Source of the DNA: an uncultured Lactobacillus sp.
GTDB lineage: Bacteria > Bacillota > Bacilli > Lactobacillales > Lactobacillaceae
Length of the DNA stretch: 64,000 nt
Assembly: GCA_910587695.1 (NCBI GenBank)
Contig: CAJUNC010000005.1
Span: 57,529 to 121,528 of the forward strand
Direction of reading: 5' to 3'
A program made the translations under genes and the position numbers. This document shows, piece by piece, positions 8,157-17,513 of this stretch (the stretch's first letter is position 1; every line of letters starts with the position of its first letter). The notes below the pieces were generated by a model. That model saw nothing but the letters and a program-made list of their open reading frames with translations, did not search any database and was not told the origin of the DNA.

Positions 8157-9134
8157 TTAAGAAACAGCATCCGAGACAAAATCGGCTAGTTTAGCACCAC
8201 TTAGTCCAGCACTTAGACCGACTAAGAGTTTGATCCGAGCTTTTTGACCATTTAAGCCGTGGCAAAAGGTGACACCCATTTGTTTTAGTTGGACGCCTCC
8301 ACCAGGATAGGCATAAACATCTTGGGCGATCCCGTTGAAACTCCGGGATACAAGCACTACGGGGATCTTTTTAGCCAGTAATTTTTCGATCACAGGCAAA
8401 ACTCTAGGCGGAAGATTTCCTGCACCCAAAGCTTCGATCACGACGCCGTTAGTTTGATCATTGAGCGCTATTTCAAGTAATTCTGGGTCCATTCCAGCAT
8501 ATGCTTTGAAAAGATAAACGTGGTCAACTACGTGATCGATCAAAACACTGCGGTGGCGGAGTAGTTTTTCAAAAAAACGCACTTCATCGCGCAAGATCAG
8601 CCCGATCGGACCAAAAGTTGGAGTCCTAAAAGTCGCAACATTAGTGGTATGAGTCTTAGTCACATAGCGAGCTGTGTGGATCTCATCGTTCATGACCACT
8701 AAGACGCCCATGCCTTTAGCTTCAGGACTAGCAGCGGTCAAGATAGCTGTTTTGAAGTTGTACAAGCCATCAGAACCGATCTCATTAGCCGAACGCATCG
8801 CTCCAGTTAAGACGATCGGCAACTTAAATGGGATAGTCAGATCGAGAAAATAAGCCGTTTCTTCAAGTGTGTCAGTTCCGTGAGTGATCACGACACCATC
8901 GATATTTTCATTTTCATAGGCTTTGATGATCCGCTGTTGCAATACGAGCATATTAGCAGGATCCATATGGGGTGAAGGGATATTGAAGATATTTTCGATC
9001 ACGAGTTCATGATCAGAACTAAAAGGGTTTTTAAATTGATTGAGGGGATTTTCTTTTCCGGGAGCGACCGCACCGTTTTCGTCTTCTGACATTGCGATCG
9101 TACCACCGGTGTGCAAAATAAGAATTTTTTTCAT
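8157..9134 (-). CDS. ansA: Type I L-asparaginase
   Basis: A 325-aa asparaginase with both catalytic threonine motifs: HTGGTIAMS near the N terminus and THGTDTLEET at about residues 84-93, whose Thr-Asp-Lys network is completed downstream. It deaminates asparagine to aspartate and ammonia, and has no signal peptide, so it is cytoplasmic. AGAAAGGAAG precedes the ATG. A GTGCAT...ATGCAC dyad and a TTATAAT box lie upstream at about 9156-9205. Confidence 0.93.
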   Translation of the reverse strand: MKKILILHTGGTIAMSEDENGAVAPGKENPLNQFKNPFSSDHELVIENIFNIPSPHMDPANMLVLQQRIIKAYENENIDGVVITHGTDTLEETAYFLDLTIPFKLPIVLTGAMRSANEIGSDGLYNFKTAILTAASPEAKGMGVLVVMNDEIHTARYVTKTHTTNVATFRTPTFGPIGLILRDEVRFFEKLLRHRSVLIDHVVDHVYLFKAYAGMDPELLEIALNDQTNGVVIEALGAGNLPPRVLPVIEKLLAKKIPVVLVSRSFNGIAQDVYAYPGGGVQLKQMGVTFCHGLNGQKARIKLLVGLSAGLSGAKLADFVSDAVS

Positions 9135-9329
9135 TTTGCGTCTTCCTTTCTAGGTGCATCAGTAATGCTAGTAATGCACAAAATACCGTTTTTTTATTAT
9201 AACGATTAAACCAATGAATGTCGATAGGCTGTCTAATTGAAATAAAAGCTTTTTTCTGTAATGATTTATGTTAAGATATTCATTGTGATTTTAAGTAATA
9301 AGAATAGATAAAAGGAAGTTAGCTGCAAG

Positions 9330-10055
9330 ATGAAGATATTAGCCTTGGATACTTCAAATCGTCCTTTGAGCGTGGCGGTTTTAGAAGATGATACGTTATT
9401 AGCAGAAACAACGCTCAATATGGCACGAAAGCACAGTACGACTTTGATGCCGATCATTTCTGAGATGCTCAAAAAATCAGATACAACACCACAAGATCTT
9501 GATCGGATCGTTGTTTCTGCTGGACCAGGTTCATACACTGGACTTAGGATCGGAGTGACGGCTGCTAAGACGCTAGCTTTTACTTTGAATAAGGAATTAG
9601 TTGGGGTTTCAAGTCTAGAACTTTTGGCAGCTAATTGTCAAAATGACACAACTGAACTTTTAGTACCGATCTTTGATGCGCGTCGTGAAAATGTTTTTGC
9701 CGGTATTTATCAAAATAAGGCAGGCAAGTTAGTTGAAGTTTTACCTGATCAACATCTCTCAGTCGTTGAGTTATGCGAATTTTTAAAGGATAAAAAAGTT
9801 TGCTTGATCGGAGCGGATGCCAAAATTTATCGTGAACGCTTTAAAGAACTTCTTAGGGCTGATAATTATCATTTCAGTGCTCCTAAAGATGATTATCCGA
9901 GTGCTTATTTGTTAGGGCTTTTGGGCAAAGATCGCTCTGTAGCGGATACTTTGACATTTGTACCGCATTATTTACGTTTGACACAAGCAGAAGTACAATG
10001 GATGGAAAAACACCCTGGAAAGGATCAAGCGGATTCTTATGTTGAAAAAGTATAA
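9330..10055 (+). CDS. tsaB: tRNA threonylcarbamoyladenosine biosynthesis protein TsaB
   Basis: A 241-aa ASKHA-fold pseudo-enzyme (MKILALDTSNRPLSVAVL, then AGPGSYTGLRIGVTAAKTLA). TsaB scaffolds TsaD and TsaE in making t6A37 of ANN-decoding tRNAs. AAAGGAAG is about 11 nt upstream. Its 3' end overlaps rimI by 17 bp, and tsaD follows. Confidence 0.95.
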   Translation: MKILALDTSNRPLSVAVLEDDTLLAETTLNMARKHSTTLMPIISEMLKKSDTTPQDLDRIVVSAGPGSYTGLRIGVTAAKTLAFTLNKELVGVSSLELLAANCQNDTTELLVPIFDARRENVFAGIYQNKAGKLVEVLPDQHLSVVELCEFLKDKKVCLIGADAKIYRERFKELLRADNYHFSAPKDDYPSAYLLGLLGKDRSVADTLTFVPHYLRLTQAEVQWMEKHPGKDQADSYVEKV

Positions 10056-10641
10056 AGATAAACTTTTGGCGTTGCTAAAACCAGTTCAACCAACACCTAA
10101 TTTAGATTTTGGTTGTCATAATGTAGTCGTTGAGGATAAAAATTATTTGATGTGCCGTGCGATCGTCCCGGATATTGCTGAAATGCTTGAGATCGAAAGT
10201 TCAGTATATGCTGGAGATCGACCTTGGAGCTACGAAGATTTTGAAAAGCACATTCAAAATAAAATGACCTCTCTTTATATCGTTGTGCGCTATGAAGATC
10301 GCATGGTAGCTTTTGCAGGGTGTGACCTTACTTATGGTCCTAGTGAAGCACATGTGACTAACATTGCAGTTTTACCAGAATATCAACATCAAGGATTAGG
10401 TCTGATGATGTTAGAGACTTTGCAGATCGAAGCTAAAAAATATGGGTGCCGCCGTTTGAGCTTAGATGTCAGACGTAGCAATTTAGAAGCACAAGCGTTA
10501 TATAGACGAGCTGGCTTTAAAGAAGTAGCTGTCAAAAATGCTTATTACAAAGATGAAGATGGGTTAGAGTACAGCTATAACTTGGTAAATAGAAATTTAA
10601 AAAAGAGAGTTGAAAAAGGATGGAAAAAAATCGGAATTTGA
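10039..10641 (+). CDS. rimI: Ribosomal protein alanine N-acetyltransferase RimI-like
   Basis: A GNAT acetyltransferase in the tsaB-rimI-tsaD order typical of Firmicutes. The acetyl-CoA loop is seen as VLPEYQHQGLGLMML (about residues 113-127), followed by LDVRRSNLEAQALYRRAGF. It carries about 50 extra N-terminal residues beyond the minimal RimI fold. The substrate (bS18 N terminus) is inferred from family and context. Confidence 0.87.
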   Translation: MLKKYKDKLLALLKPVQPTPNLDFGCHNVVVEDKNYLMCRAIVPDIAEMLEIESSVYAGDRPWSYEDFEKHIQNKMTSLYIVVRYEDRMVAFAGCDLTYGPSEAHVTNIAVLPEYQHQGLGLMMLETLQIEAKKYGCRRLSLDVRRSNLEAQALYRRAGFKEVAVKNAYYKDEDGLEYSYNLVNRNLKKRVEKGWKKIGI

Positions 10642-11651
10642 TTTTGGCTTTTGAATCAAGCTGTGATGAGACGAGCGTTGCGGTGATCGAAAATGGTAAT
10701 AAGATCTTATCAAATATCGTTGCGACCCAGATCAAGAGTCACAAGCGTTTCGGGGGCGTTGTTCCCGAAGTTGCTAGTCGACACCATATTGAACAGATAA
10801 CCTTATGTATTGCAGATGCCTTAGAACAAGCTGATGTGACCTATGCTGATTTGGATGCTGTAGCTGTGACTTATGGCCCAGGCTTAGTGGGATCATTATT
10901 AGTTGGGGTCACAGCCGCTAAGATGATCGCTTTTGCACATGATCTTCCCTTGATCCCGGTCAATCATATGGCGGGGCATATCTATGCTGCCAATTTTGCT
11001 GGTGAGATCAAATTTCCAGCTTTAGCATTACTTGTTTCAGGTGGACATACGGAATTAGTTTACCTTGCTGGACCAAATGACTTTAAGATCATTGGTGAGA
11101 CGCGTGATGATGCGGCGGGTGAAGCGTATGATAAGGTCGGACGCGTTTTAGGATTAGCGTATCCAGCTGGAAAAGAGATAGATGAATTAGCACATAAAGG
11201 TAGAGATACTTTTGATTTCCCACGTGCAATGGAAAAAGAGGACAACTATGACTTCAGTTTTAGTGGATTAAAGAGTGCCTTCATCAATACAGTCCATCAT
11301 GCTGATCAAGTAAAAGAGATCTTGGATAAAGCTGACTTAGCGGCTAGTTTCCAACAAAGCGTTGTTGATGTTTTAGCTCAAAAAACAGTCCGTGCATTGG
11401 AGAATTATCCGGTCAAACAATTGATCTTGGCTGGTGGTGTGGCAGCTAATCAAGGTTTACGTGATCGTTTAGATGAAGAGTTGAAACGCTTTGAAGATGT
11501 TGAATTATTAAAAGCACCTTTAAAACTTTGTGGTGATAATGCGGCGATGATCGGTGCTGCTGGTTATGCGGCTTACAATGATAAGATCTTTGCTAACTTA
11601 GACCTAAATGCTGACCCGAGTTTAGAATTTGATTGGTTAGAAGAAAACTAG
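10620..11651 (+). CDS. tsaD: tRNA N6-adenosine threonylcarbamoyltransferase TsaD
   Basis: A 343-aa catalytic subunit of t6A synthesis. It has the metal-binding HMAGH motif, ESSCDETSVAV at the N terminus, DDAAGEAYDKVGRVLGL and the ASFQQSVVDVL region. The start overlaps the rimI end, so translation is coupled. The gene ends just before a strong bidirectional terminator. Confidence 0.97.
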   Translation: MEKNRNLILAFESSCDETSVAVIENGNKILSNIVATQIKSHKRFGGVVPEVASRHHIEQITLCIADALEQADVTYADLDAVAVTYGPGLVGSLLVGVTAAKMIAFAHDLPLIPVNHMAGHIYAANFAGEIKFPALALLVSGGHTELVYLAGPNDFKIIGETRDDAAGEAYDKVGRVLGLAYPAGKEIDELAHKGRDTFDFPRAMEKEDNYDFSFSGLKSAFINTVHHADQVKEILDKADLAASFQQSVVDVLAQKTVRALENYPVKQLILAGGVAANQGLRDRLDEELKRFEDVELLKAPLKLCGDNAAMIGAAGYAAYNDKIFANLDLNADPSLEFDWLEEN

Positions 11652-11676
11652 ATAATAGAAGTGATCAGAGCTATAT

Positions 11677-11728
11677 GAATAACGCGGGCCCCACTATGAT
11701 CTTGCATAGTGAGGCCCGCGTTATTTTC
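11677..11728. terminator. GC-rich bidirectional terminator between tsaD and the ABC-F gene
   Basis: A 21-bp stem (11677-11697 with 11704-11724) with a single mismatch and a 6-nt loop; AATAA at both outer ends gives U-rich tails on either strand. Confidence 0.85.
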
Positions 11729-11748
11729 TAGGAGTTATCTGCACTGTT

Positions 11749-13707
11749 CTAGTTTTTGCGGTTGAAATTTTCTAGTTCCATGCTGCTGTTTTCCCAAGAT
11801 GCTTCTGCTTTTGCTAATTGGGTCGTGATCGTTTCGAGCTGTGCTTGTAATTTTGCCATCTTATCGAGGTCATTGAAGTTTTCTGGTAATGCCATCGCTT
11901 GTTCTAATTCAGTTTTATTTTCATCGAGTTCTTCAACTCTAGCTTCTAATTCAGCGACTTTACGTGTGAGTTTGCGTTCCATTTTTTGATGCTCTTTACT
12001 TTGAGCATAGCTTTGTTTCCCAGCGGATATCTCTTTTTTAGTTACGACTACAGACTGTGTTGCTTTGGCCTTTGCTTGAGCTAACTCAGCTTGTTCTTCT
12101 TTTTTAGCTACATAATAGTCGTAATCACCTAAATAAAGTGTGCTACCAGTTGGAGCGATCTCTAAGACGCTGGTGGCTACTTTGTTGATGAAATAACGGT
12201 CGTGTGAGACTAAGAGGATCGTGCCGTCAAATTCTTTGATAGCTTGCTCTAAGACCTCTTTACTGTCAATATCTAAATGGTTGGTCGGTTCGTCTAGAAT
12301 TAGGAAATTATCGTGTTTCATCGCAAGTTTTGTCAGTAATAAACGCGCTTTTTCGCCCCCAGATAGACTGTGGACCATCTTTTTGACATCGTCACCACTG
12401 AAAAGAAAGCTCCCTAGGATCGAACGGATATCTTTTTCAGGTGTCGTTGGATGATCATCCCAAAGTTCATTTAAGACGGTTTTTTGTGGGTGAAGATTGT
12501 GTTGCTCTTGATCGTAGTAACCGGGATGGACATTGGTACCAAACGTAGCTTTTCCTTTGATGAAGGGTCGTTTACCAAGAATACTTTTTAACAAGGTCGA
12601 TTTACCGATCCCGTTTGGTCCCACGACTGCAAATATTTGGCGTTTGCGCAGTTCAAAGTTGATCGGTTCGGAAATGATCTGACCATCATAGCCGATCGCG
12701 CCGTCACTGACTGTTAAAACGACATTGCCACTTTCTTGCTCAGCTTTGAAGCGAAAATGCATATTTTTTTCAGGCCCTTCAGGACGATCGAGGCGATCCA
12801 TTTTTTCGAGCTGTTTACGTTTGCTTTGAGCTCGTTTAGTTGTAGAAGCCCGCACGAGATTTTTGTTGACGAAATCTTCGAGTTTATGGATCTCGGTCTG
12901 TTGTTTTTCATAGTTCTTCCACGCTAACTGAGCTCTTTTTTCACGTTCCGTGATATAGTTGGAATAATTTCCTTTGTAGTAGTGAGCTTTACCATGTGTG
13001 ATCTCATAAACTTCATTGACGATCTTATCTAGAAAATAGCGGTCATGAGAAACGATCAAGAGAGCGCCTTGATAATTTTGGATATAAGCTTCTAACCAAG
13101 TTAAAGTTTCAATATCTAAGTGGTTAGTTGGTTCGTCTAAGATCAAAAGATCGCGTTTTTCCAAAAGTAATTTAGCCAAGGCAAGGCGGGTCTTTTGGCC
13201 TCCAGAAAGCGAGGCGATCGGGCGCTCGTGATCTTCTGGATAAAAATGAAAACCGTGTAAAACAGAACGGATCTCATTTTCATAACCATAGCCGTTTTGC
13301 TCTTTAAAATCATGTAATAGTTGATCATAGCGACTTAGTAATTGTTGATAAGCTTTTGAGGCATGATCTGCATTTGGATCAGCGATCTGTGCCTCTAATT
13401 TGTGGAGATCTTGTTCCATTTGGCGTAAATTATCAAAGACGCTAAGCATTTCTTCATAGATCGTCTTATCGGATTCAAGCCCAGTATTTTGGGCAAGATA
13501 GCCCATTGTTAAGCCTTTTTTTGTTACGATCTGACCTTTGTCAGGAGCCTGTTCACCGATGATCATTTTTAAAAGTGTCGATTTACCGGCACCGTTTTTT
13601 CCGACCAAAGCGATACGAGAATGTTCCTGAATATCGAGATCGATATTTTCAAATAAGACATCCGCACCAAAATGGCGAGCGACTTGTTGTGCTTGTAATA
13701 AAATCAT
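11749..13707 (-). CDS. ABC-F family ATPase, Uup/YdiF type
   Basis: A soluble twin ABC ATPase without membrane domains: Walker A GKNGAGKST and GPNGIGKST, two LSGGQ-like signatures (LSGGQKTRL, LSGGEKARL), and two LILDEPTNHLDI Walker B motifs. An interdomain P-site linker is followed by a C-terminal coiled coil (about residues 560-645). ABC-F proteins act on the ribosomal E site in translation or antibiotic protection. AGGTG precedes ATG 13707, which starts directly at MILLQAQQV, preferred over an upstream in-frame start. Housekeeping, not resistance, is more likely. Confidence 0.9.
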   Translation of the reverse strand: MILLQAQQVARHFGADVLFENIDLDIQEHSRIALVGKNGAGKSTLLKMIIGEQAPDKGQIVTKKGLTMGYLAQNTGLESDKTIYEEMLSVFDNLRQMEQDLHKLEAQIADPNADHASKAYQQLLSRYDQLLHDFKEQNGYGYENEIRSVLHGFHFYPEDHERPIASLSGGQKTRLALAKLLLEKRDLLILDEPTNHLDIETLTWLEAYIQNYQGALLIVSHDRYFLDKIVNEVYEITHGKAHYYKGNYSNYITEREKRAQLAWKNYEKQQTEIHKLEDFVNKNLVRASTTKRAQSKRKQLEKMDRLDRPEGPEKNMHFRFKAEQESGNVVLTVSDGAIGYDGQIISEPINFELRKRQIFAVVGPNGIGKSTLLKSILGKRPFIKGKATFGTNVHPGYYDQEQHNLHPQKTVLNELWDDHPTTPEKDIRSILGSFLFSGDDVKKMVHSLSGGEKARLLLTKLAMKHDNFLILDEPTNHLDIDSKEVLEQAIKEFDGTILLVSHDRYFINKVATSVLEIAPTGSTLYLGDYDYYVAKKEEQAELAQAKAKATQSVVVTKKEISAGKQSYAQSKEHQKMERKLTRKVAELEARVEELDENKTELEQAMALPENFNDLDKMAKLQAQLETITTQLAKAEASWENSSMELENFNRKN

Positions 13708-13787
13708 TTTTTCACCTACTTGAATAATTAGTCGATTCACAAAGTTAAAAAATTAAAACTGCGCTAAGACAGCAATTATTAGTTACA

Positions 13788-13805
13788 TTGTGAATTAATT
13801 TACAA
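13788..13805. promoter_or_regulatory. Rex operator upstream of rex
   Basis: TTGTGAATTAATTTACAA matches the Rex consensus TTGTGAAnnnnTTCACAA with one mismatch. It lies about 70 bp upstream of rex, between rex and the divergent ABC-F gene, suggesting NADH-sensitive autoregulation. Confidence 0.7.
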
Positions 13806-13876
13806 TTTTTTAATTTTTTTAGTACAGTTGTTATGCTAAAATTTATCATATTGAGTAATCTGAGAGGAGAAACTAG

Positions 13877-14506
13877 ATGGTGAACCCAAATATTCCTAAG
13901 GCAACGGCAAAACGTTTGCCGATCTATTACCGCTATCTCAATATTTTAGCGGATGCTGGTAAAAAGCATGTCTCTTCGACTGAATTAGCTGAAGCTGTTA
14001 AGATAGATCCAGCAACGATCCGACGTGATCTCTCATATTTTGGTGCTTTAGGCAAGCGTGGCTACGGTTATGATATCACAAGCTTGCAAGCATTTTTCAA
14101 AAAAACGCTACGTCAAGATAAATTAAATAATGTAGCTTTGATCGGAGTGGGCAATCTAGGCCATGCGTTATTGAATTATAACTTTCACAAGAGCAATAAC
14201 GCGCGGATCAGTGCGGCCTTTGATATCGACCCAAAGATCACTGGTTTGATCCAAAGTGGGATCCCAGTCTATCCGATGGAAGATATGCAAGAGCAACTCC
14301 AACTACAGCAAATAGAGATCGCGATCTTGACGGTTCCAGCTGATAAAGCTCAGACCGTGACTGATGAATTAGTTGCAGCAGGCATCAAGGGGATCTTGAA
14401 CTTTACTCCATTGCGGATCACGGTCCCTAACGATGTTCGCGTCCAAAATGTCGATCTGACTAATGAATTGCAGACCTTGATCTATTTTTTGCAACACTTT
14501 GAATAA
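13877..14506 (+). CDS. rex: Redox-sensing transcriptional repressor Rex
   Basis: A 209-aa protein with an N-terminal winged helix (VSSTELAEAVKIDPATIRRDLSYFGALGKRGYGY) and a Rossmann NAD(H)-binding domain (ALIGVGNLGHALLNY). A C-terminal helix (TNELQTLIYFLQHF) swaps in the dimer. Rex represses fermentation and respiration genes when NADH is low. AGAGGAG precedes the ATG, and a Rex-type operator sits upstream. Confidence 0.96.
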   Translation: MVNPNIPKATAKRLPIYYRYLNILADAGKKHVSSTELAEAVKIDPATIRRDLSYFGALGKRGYGYDITSLQAFFKKTLRQDKLNNVALIGVGNLGHALLNYNFHKSNNARISAAFDIDPKITGLIQSGIPVYPMEDMQEQLQLQQIEIAILTVPADKAQTVTDELVAAGIKGILNFTPLRITVPNDVRVQNVDLTNELQTLIYFLQHFE

Positions 14507-14511
14507 CTATG

Positions 14512-14543
14512 AAAAAGGATGTGTGTACCACACATCCTTTTTT
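14512..14543 (+). terminator. Terminator after rex
   Basis: GGATGTGTG (14517-14525) pairs with CACACATCC (14529-14537), flanked by A and T runs, so it may also serve the convergent CPBP gene. Confidence 0.85.
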
Positions 14544-14544
14544 G

Positions 14545-15183
14545 TTACCAAGCACTTATAATAATAAGCAAGTTCATTAAGCTATGGGCTAAGATCGTGA
14601 TGCGTAAACGGCCTGTCTTAGCATATAGAAAACAAAGTACCAGTCCAATACCAGCATAAGTCAAATAATGTCCGTCTTGATGAGCGAAACTAAAGAGTAA
14701 ACTAGAGGCAAGGGCAGCTCCTATTGGGTCGATCACGGAGCCGAGATTAGCAAATAAGACTTTGCGAAAGACGAATTCTTCCATGATCGGAGCTAAAATG
14801 ACAATATTTACCAAATAATATGGATATTTGGTAAGAACTGCCAAAAGATACCCAGTATTAGCCGAATAACTAGGCTGTCCGAGAAAATTGATCTCTATAT
14901 ATGAACTTAGCCATTGCAACAAAACAAGCGCTAGTGTACCAAAAATAATGTAATAGATTTCTTGGCGAAGTGCAAGCTTTTTTGAAGTGCGCAAAAAACG
15001 ATCTTTAAAAGGAAATTTGTGCGCCAAGTAGAGCATCATACAACAACCAATGAGATCTAAAACGGTCACGGCTGGGTAATACCAGGCATTTTTGAAGATC
15101 ATCCACAATAAAGGGGGCAGAGTCATTGTGCCACAATAGATACTTAAAATGATAAGTGAATTTAACTGTAACTGTTTTTTCAT
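14545..15183 (-). CDS. CPBP-family intramembrane metalloprotease (CAAX/bacteriocin-processing type)
   Basis: About 212 aa with six or more hydrophobic segments. The Abi/CPBP signature is present: EEFVFRKVLF (motif 1), FAHQDGHYLTY (motif 2, catalytic His) and AHSLMNLL near the C terminus. Substrates are unknown; relatives process prenylated proteins or give bacteriocin self-immunity. AGGA before ATG 15183 supports this start; a CTAACTAT...ATAGTTAG hairpin directly precedes it. It lies convergent to rex. Confidence 0.8.
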   Translation of the reverse strand: MKKQLQLNSLIILSIYCGTMTLPPLLWMIFKNAWYYPAVTVLDLIGCCMMLYLAHKFPFKDRFLRTSKKLALRQEIYYIIFGTLALVLLQWLSSYIEINFLGQPSYSANTGYLLAVLTKYPYYLVNIVILAPIMEEFVFRKVLFANLGSVIDPIGAALASSLLFSFAHQDGHYLTYAGIGLVLCFLYAKTGRLRITILAHSLMNLLIIISAW

Positions 15184-15266
15184 CAATAAAGATCCTAACT
15201 ATAAAGTTTCAATAGTTAGATTATATGTTTTTACCGCTATTTATTCAAACCAATTTCAAAAATATT

Positions 15267-15293
15267 TTAGCACTCTTGGGGTATGAGTGATAA
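15267..15293. promoter_or_regulatory. CIRCE element, degenerate copy
   Basis: TTAGCACTC, a 9-nt spacer and GAGTGATAA: one mismatch from the HrcA operator. It lies upstream of the groES -35 box. Confidence 0.75.
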
Positions 15294-15298
15294 AATAC

Positions 15299-15327
15299 TT
15301 GCAATTTAAAAGTAAAGTTAGTATAGT
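15299..15327 (+). promoter_or_regulatory. groES-groEL promoter
   Basis: TTGCAA (15299-15304), a 17-bp spacer and TATAGT (15322-15327), lying between the two CIRCE elements. Confidence 0.75.
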
Positions 15328-15342
15328 AATAGTTGTAATCGA

Positions 15343-15369
15343 TTAGCACTCAGGTTGTTAGAGTGCTAA
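15343..15369. promoter_or_regulatory. CIRCE element, perfect copy
   Basis: TTAGCACTC (15343-15351), a 9-nt spacer and GAGTGCTAA (15361-15369), the exact HrcA operator, placed just downstream of the -10 box. Confidence 0.95.
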
Positions 15370-15391
15370 AAAGAATTTGGAGGGATATAAC

Positions 15392-15676
15392 GTGCTTAAA
15401 CCATTAGGAGATCGCGTGATTTTAGAGGTCGAAAAAGAAGAAGAAAAAACTGTGGGTGGGATCGTTTTAGCTGGCGGTGCTAAAGAAAAACCACAAACAG
15501 CTAAAGTTGTTGCTGTTGGTACGGGACGTATCCTTGATGATGGCAAAAAATTAGAAATGACACTTAAAGTCGGTGATGTTGTCGTTTTTGACAAGTACGC
15601 TGGTGCTCAAGTTGAATTTGAAGGTCAAGAATATTTAGTAATGCACGAAAAAGATATTCTTGCCGTTGTGGAATAA
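15392..15676 (+). CDS. groES: Co-chaperonin GroES
   Basis: A 94-aa GroES: N-terminal MLKPLGDRVIL, the mobile loop around EKTVGGIVLAGGAKEKP, and the C-terminal EGQEYLVMHEKDILAVVE. It caps GroEL during folding. The GTG at 15392 has GGAGGGA about 8 nt upstream, which fixes the start. It is first gene of the groESL operon under HrcA control. Confidence 0.97.
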   Translation: MLKPLGDRVILEVEKEEEKTVGGIVLAGGAKEKPQTAKVVAVGTGRILDDGKKLEMTLKVGDVVVFDKYAGAQVEFEGQEYLVMHEKDILAVVE

Positions 15677-15722
15677 ATATATAAGTAAACATTGAATTTA
15701 ATTCGTATGAGGTGAATTAGAA

Positions 15723-17339
15723 ATGGCAAAAGAAATCAAGTTTTCAGAAGATGCACGCGCAAAGATGCTTGCTGGTGTAGATAAGTTAGCTGATACTGTA
15801 AAATCAACGATCGGTCCTAAGGGTCGTAATGTTGTTTTGGAACAATCATACGGCACACCAACGATCACAAATGATGGTGTAACGATCGCTAAGGCGATCG
15901 AATTAGAAGATCATTTTGAAAATATGGGTGCTAAGCTTGTAGCTGAAGTAGCTTCCAAGACTAATGATATTGCTGGCGATGGTACAACAACAGCTACTGT
16001 TTTGACACAATCGATCGTTAACGAAGGAATGAAAAATGTGACGGCTGGTGCTAACCCAGTAGGTATCCGTCGCGGGATCGAATTGGCTACTAAAGCTGCA
16101 GTAGATGCTTTGCACAAGATGTCACACAAAGTTGAATCTAAGAGTGATATTGCTCAGATCGCATCTATTTCTTCAGCTAATGAAGAAGTTGGTAAATTGA
16201 TCGCTGATGCCATGGAAAAGGTCGGTAACGACGGTGTGATCACGATCGAAGAATCCAAAGGGATCGATACTTCACTAGATGTTGTTGAAGGTATGCAATT
16301 TGATCGTGGTTATCTTTCTCAATACATGGTAACTGACAATGATAAGATGGAAGCAGATCTTGAAAATCCATATATCTTGGTAACTGATAAGAAGATCTCT
16401 AACATCCAAGAAGTTTTACCATTATTACAATCCATCGTTGAACAAGGTCGTCCATTGTTGATCATTGCTGACGATGTTGATGGTGAAGCATTGCCTACGC
16501 TTGTTTTGAACAAGATCCGTGGGACATTCAATGTAGTAGCTGTTAAAGCTCCAGGTTTTGGTGATCGTCGTAAAGAAATGTTACAAGATATCGCTGTTTT
16601 AACTGGTGCAACTGTGATCACGGATGACCTTGGTCTTCAATTAAAGGATACGACTTTAGATCAATTAGGGACAGCTGGTCGTGTAACAGTTACAAAAGAA
16701 AATACAACGATCGTTGAAGGTGCTGGCGATAAAGCACAGATCGCTGAACGTGTTGAACAACTCAAAAAGCAGATCGCTGAAACGACCTCTGAATTTGATA
16801 AAGAAAAACTCCAAGAACGTTTAGCCAAATTAGCTGGTGGGGTAGCCGTTATCAAAGTCGGGGCTGCTACTGAAACCGAATTAAAAGAACGCAAATACCG
16901 GATCGAAGACGCTTTGAATGCTACACGCGCAGCTGTTGAAGAAGGCTTTGTTCCTGGTGGTGGAACAGCCTTGATCGATGTGATCGATGATGTAGCTACT
17001 TTGAGTGAAGCTGGTGATGTCCAAACAGGTATCAACATTGTTAAACGTGCTCTTGAAGAACCAGTTCGTCAAATCGCGATCAATGCTGGTAAAGAAGGTT
17101 CTGTGATCGTTGAAAAACTTAAAGAACAAAAAGCCGGTGTCGGTTATAACGCTGCTACTGATGAATGGGTCGATATGATCGAAGCTGGTATCGTTGACCC
17201 AACCAAAGTAACTCGTTCAGCACTACAAAATGCTGCTTCTGTCTCAGCTCTGTTGTTAACAACTGAAGCAGTTGTAGCTGATAAACCAGAAGAAAACAAT
17301 GATGTTGCAGCTCAAATGCCACAAGGGCCAATGATGTAA
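15723..17339 (+). CDS. groEL: Chaperonin GroEL
   Basis: A 538-aa 60-kDa chaperonin with the ATP-binding GDGTTTATVL motif at about residues 86-95 and the family signature AAVEEGFVPGGGTAL. The tail ends QMPQGPMM rather than a long GGM repeat, as in other lactobacilli. Forms the double-ring folding chamber. It is 46 bp downstream of groES. Confidence 0.98.
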   Translation: MAKEIKFSEDARAKMLAGVDKLADTVKSTIGPKGRNVVLEQSYGTPTITNDGVTIAKAIELEDHFENMGAKLVAEVASKTNDIAGDGTTTATVLTQSIVNEGMKNVTAGANPVGIRRGIELATKAAVDALHKMSHKVESKSDIAQIASISSANEEVGKLIADAMEKVGNDGVITIEESKGIDTSLDVVEGMQFDRGYLSQYMVTDNDKMEADLENPYILVTDKKISNIQEVLPLLQSIVEQGRPLLIIADDVDGEALPTLVLNKIRGTFNVVAVKAPGFGDRRKEMLQDIAVLTGATVITDDLGLQLKDTTLDQLGTAGRVTVTKENTTIVEGAGDKAQIAERVEQLKKQIAETTSEFDKEKLQERLAKLAGGVAVIKVGAATETELKERKYRIEDALNATRAAVEEGFVPGGGTALIDVIDDVATLSEAGDVQTGINIVKRALEEPVRQIAINAGKEGSVIVEKLKEQKAGVGYNAATDEWVDMIEAGIVDPTKVTRSALQNAASVSALLLTTEAVVADKPEENNDVAAQMPQGPMM

Positions 17340-17364
17340 GCAAGTTAAATAAAAATTTTTTGAA

Positions 17365-17393
17365 GCATCCTAAAATTTTAGGATGCTTTTTTT
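17365..17393 (+). terminator. Terminator after groEL
   Basis: A perfect 22-bp palindrome (GCATCC ... GGATGC) followed by seven T. Confidence 0.9.
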
Positions 17394-17513
17394 GTGAGAT
17401 TGGTGTAAAATTCAACTGTTACTTTTTGAAGTGACCTAGAATTTTTGAATTTAAAATCTAATCAGCCAGTAGCTATCAAAATGGCTAACTAGCTAAAAGG
17501 GGTTTTTCTGTTT

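Noticed and set aside
15903..17129. Long open frames antisense to groEL
   Set aside because: No ribosome sites or promoters; they follow from the codon bias of groEL on the other strand. The same applies to antisense frames in uvrB, uvrA and sdaAA.
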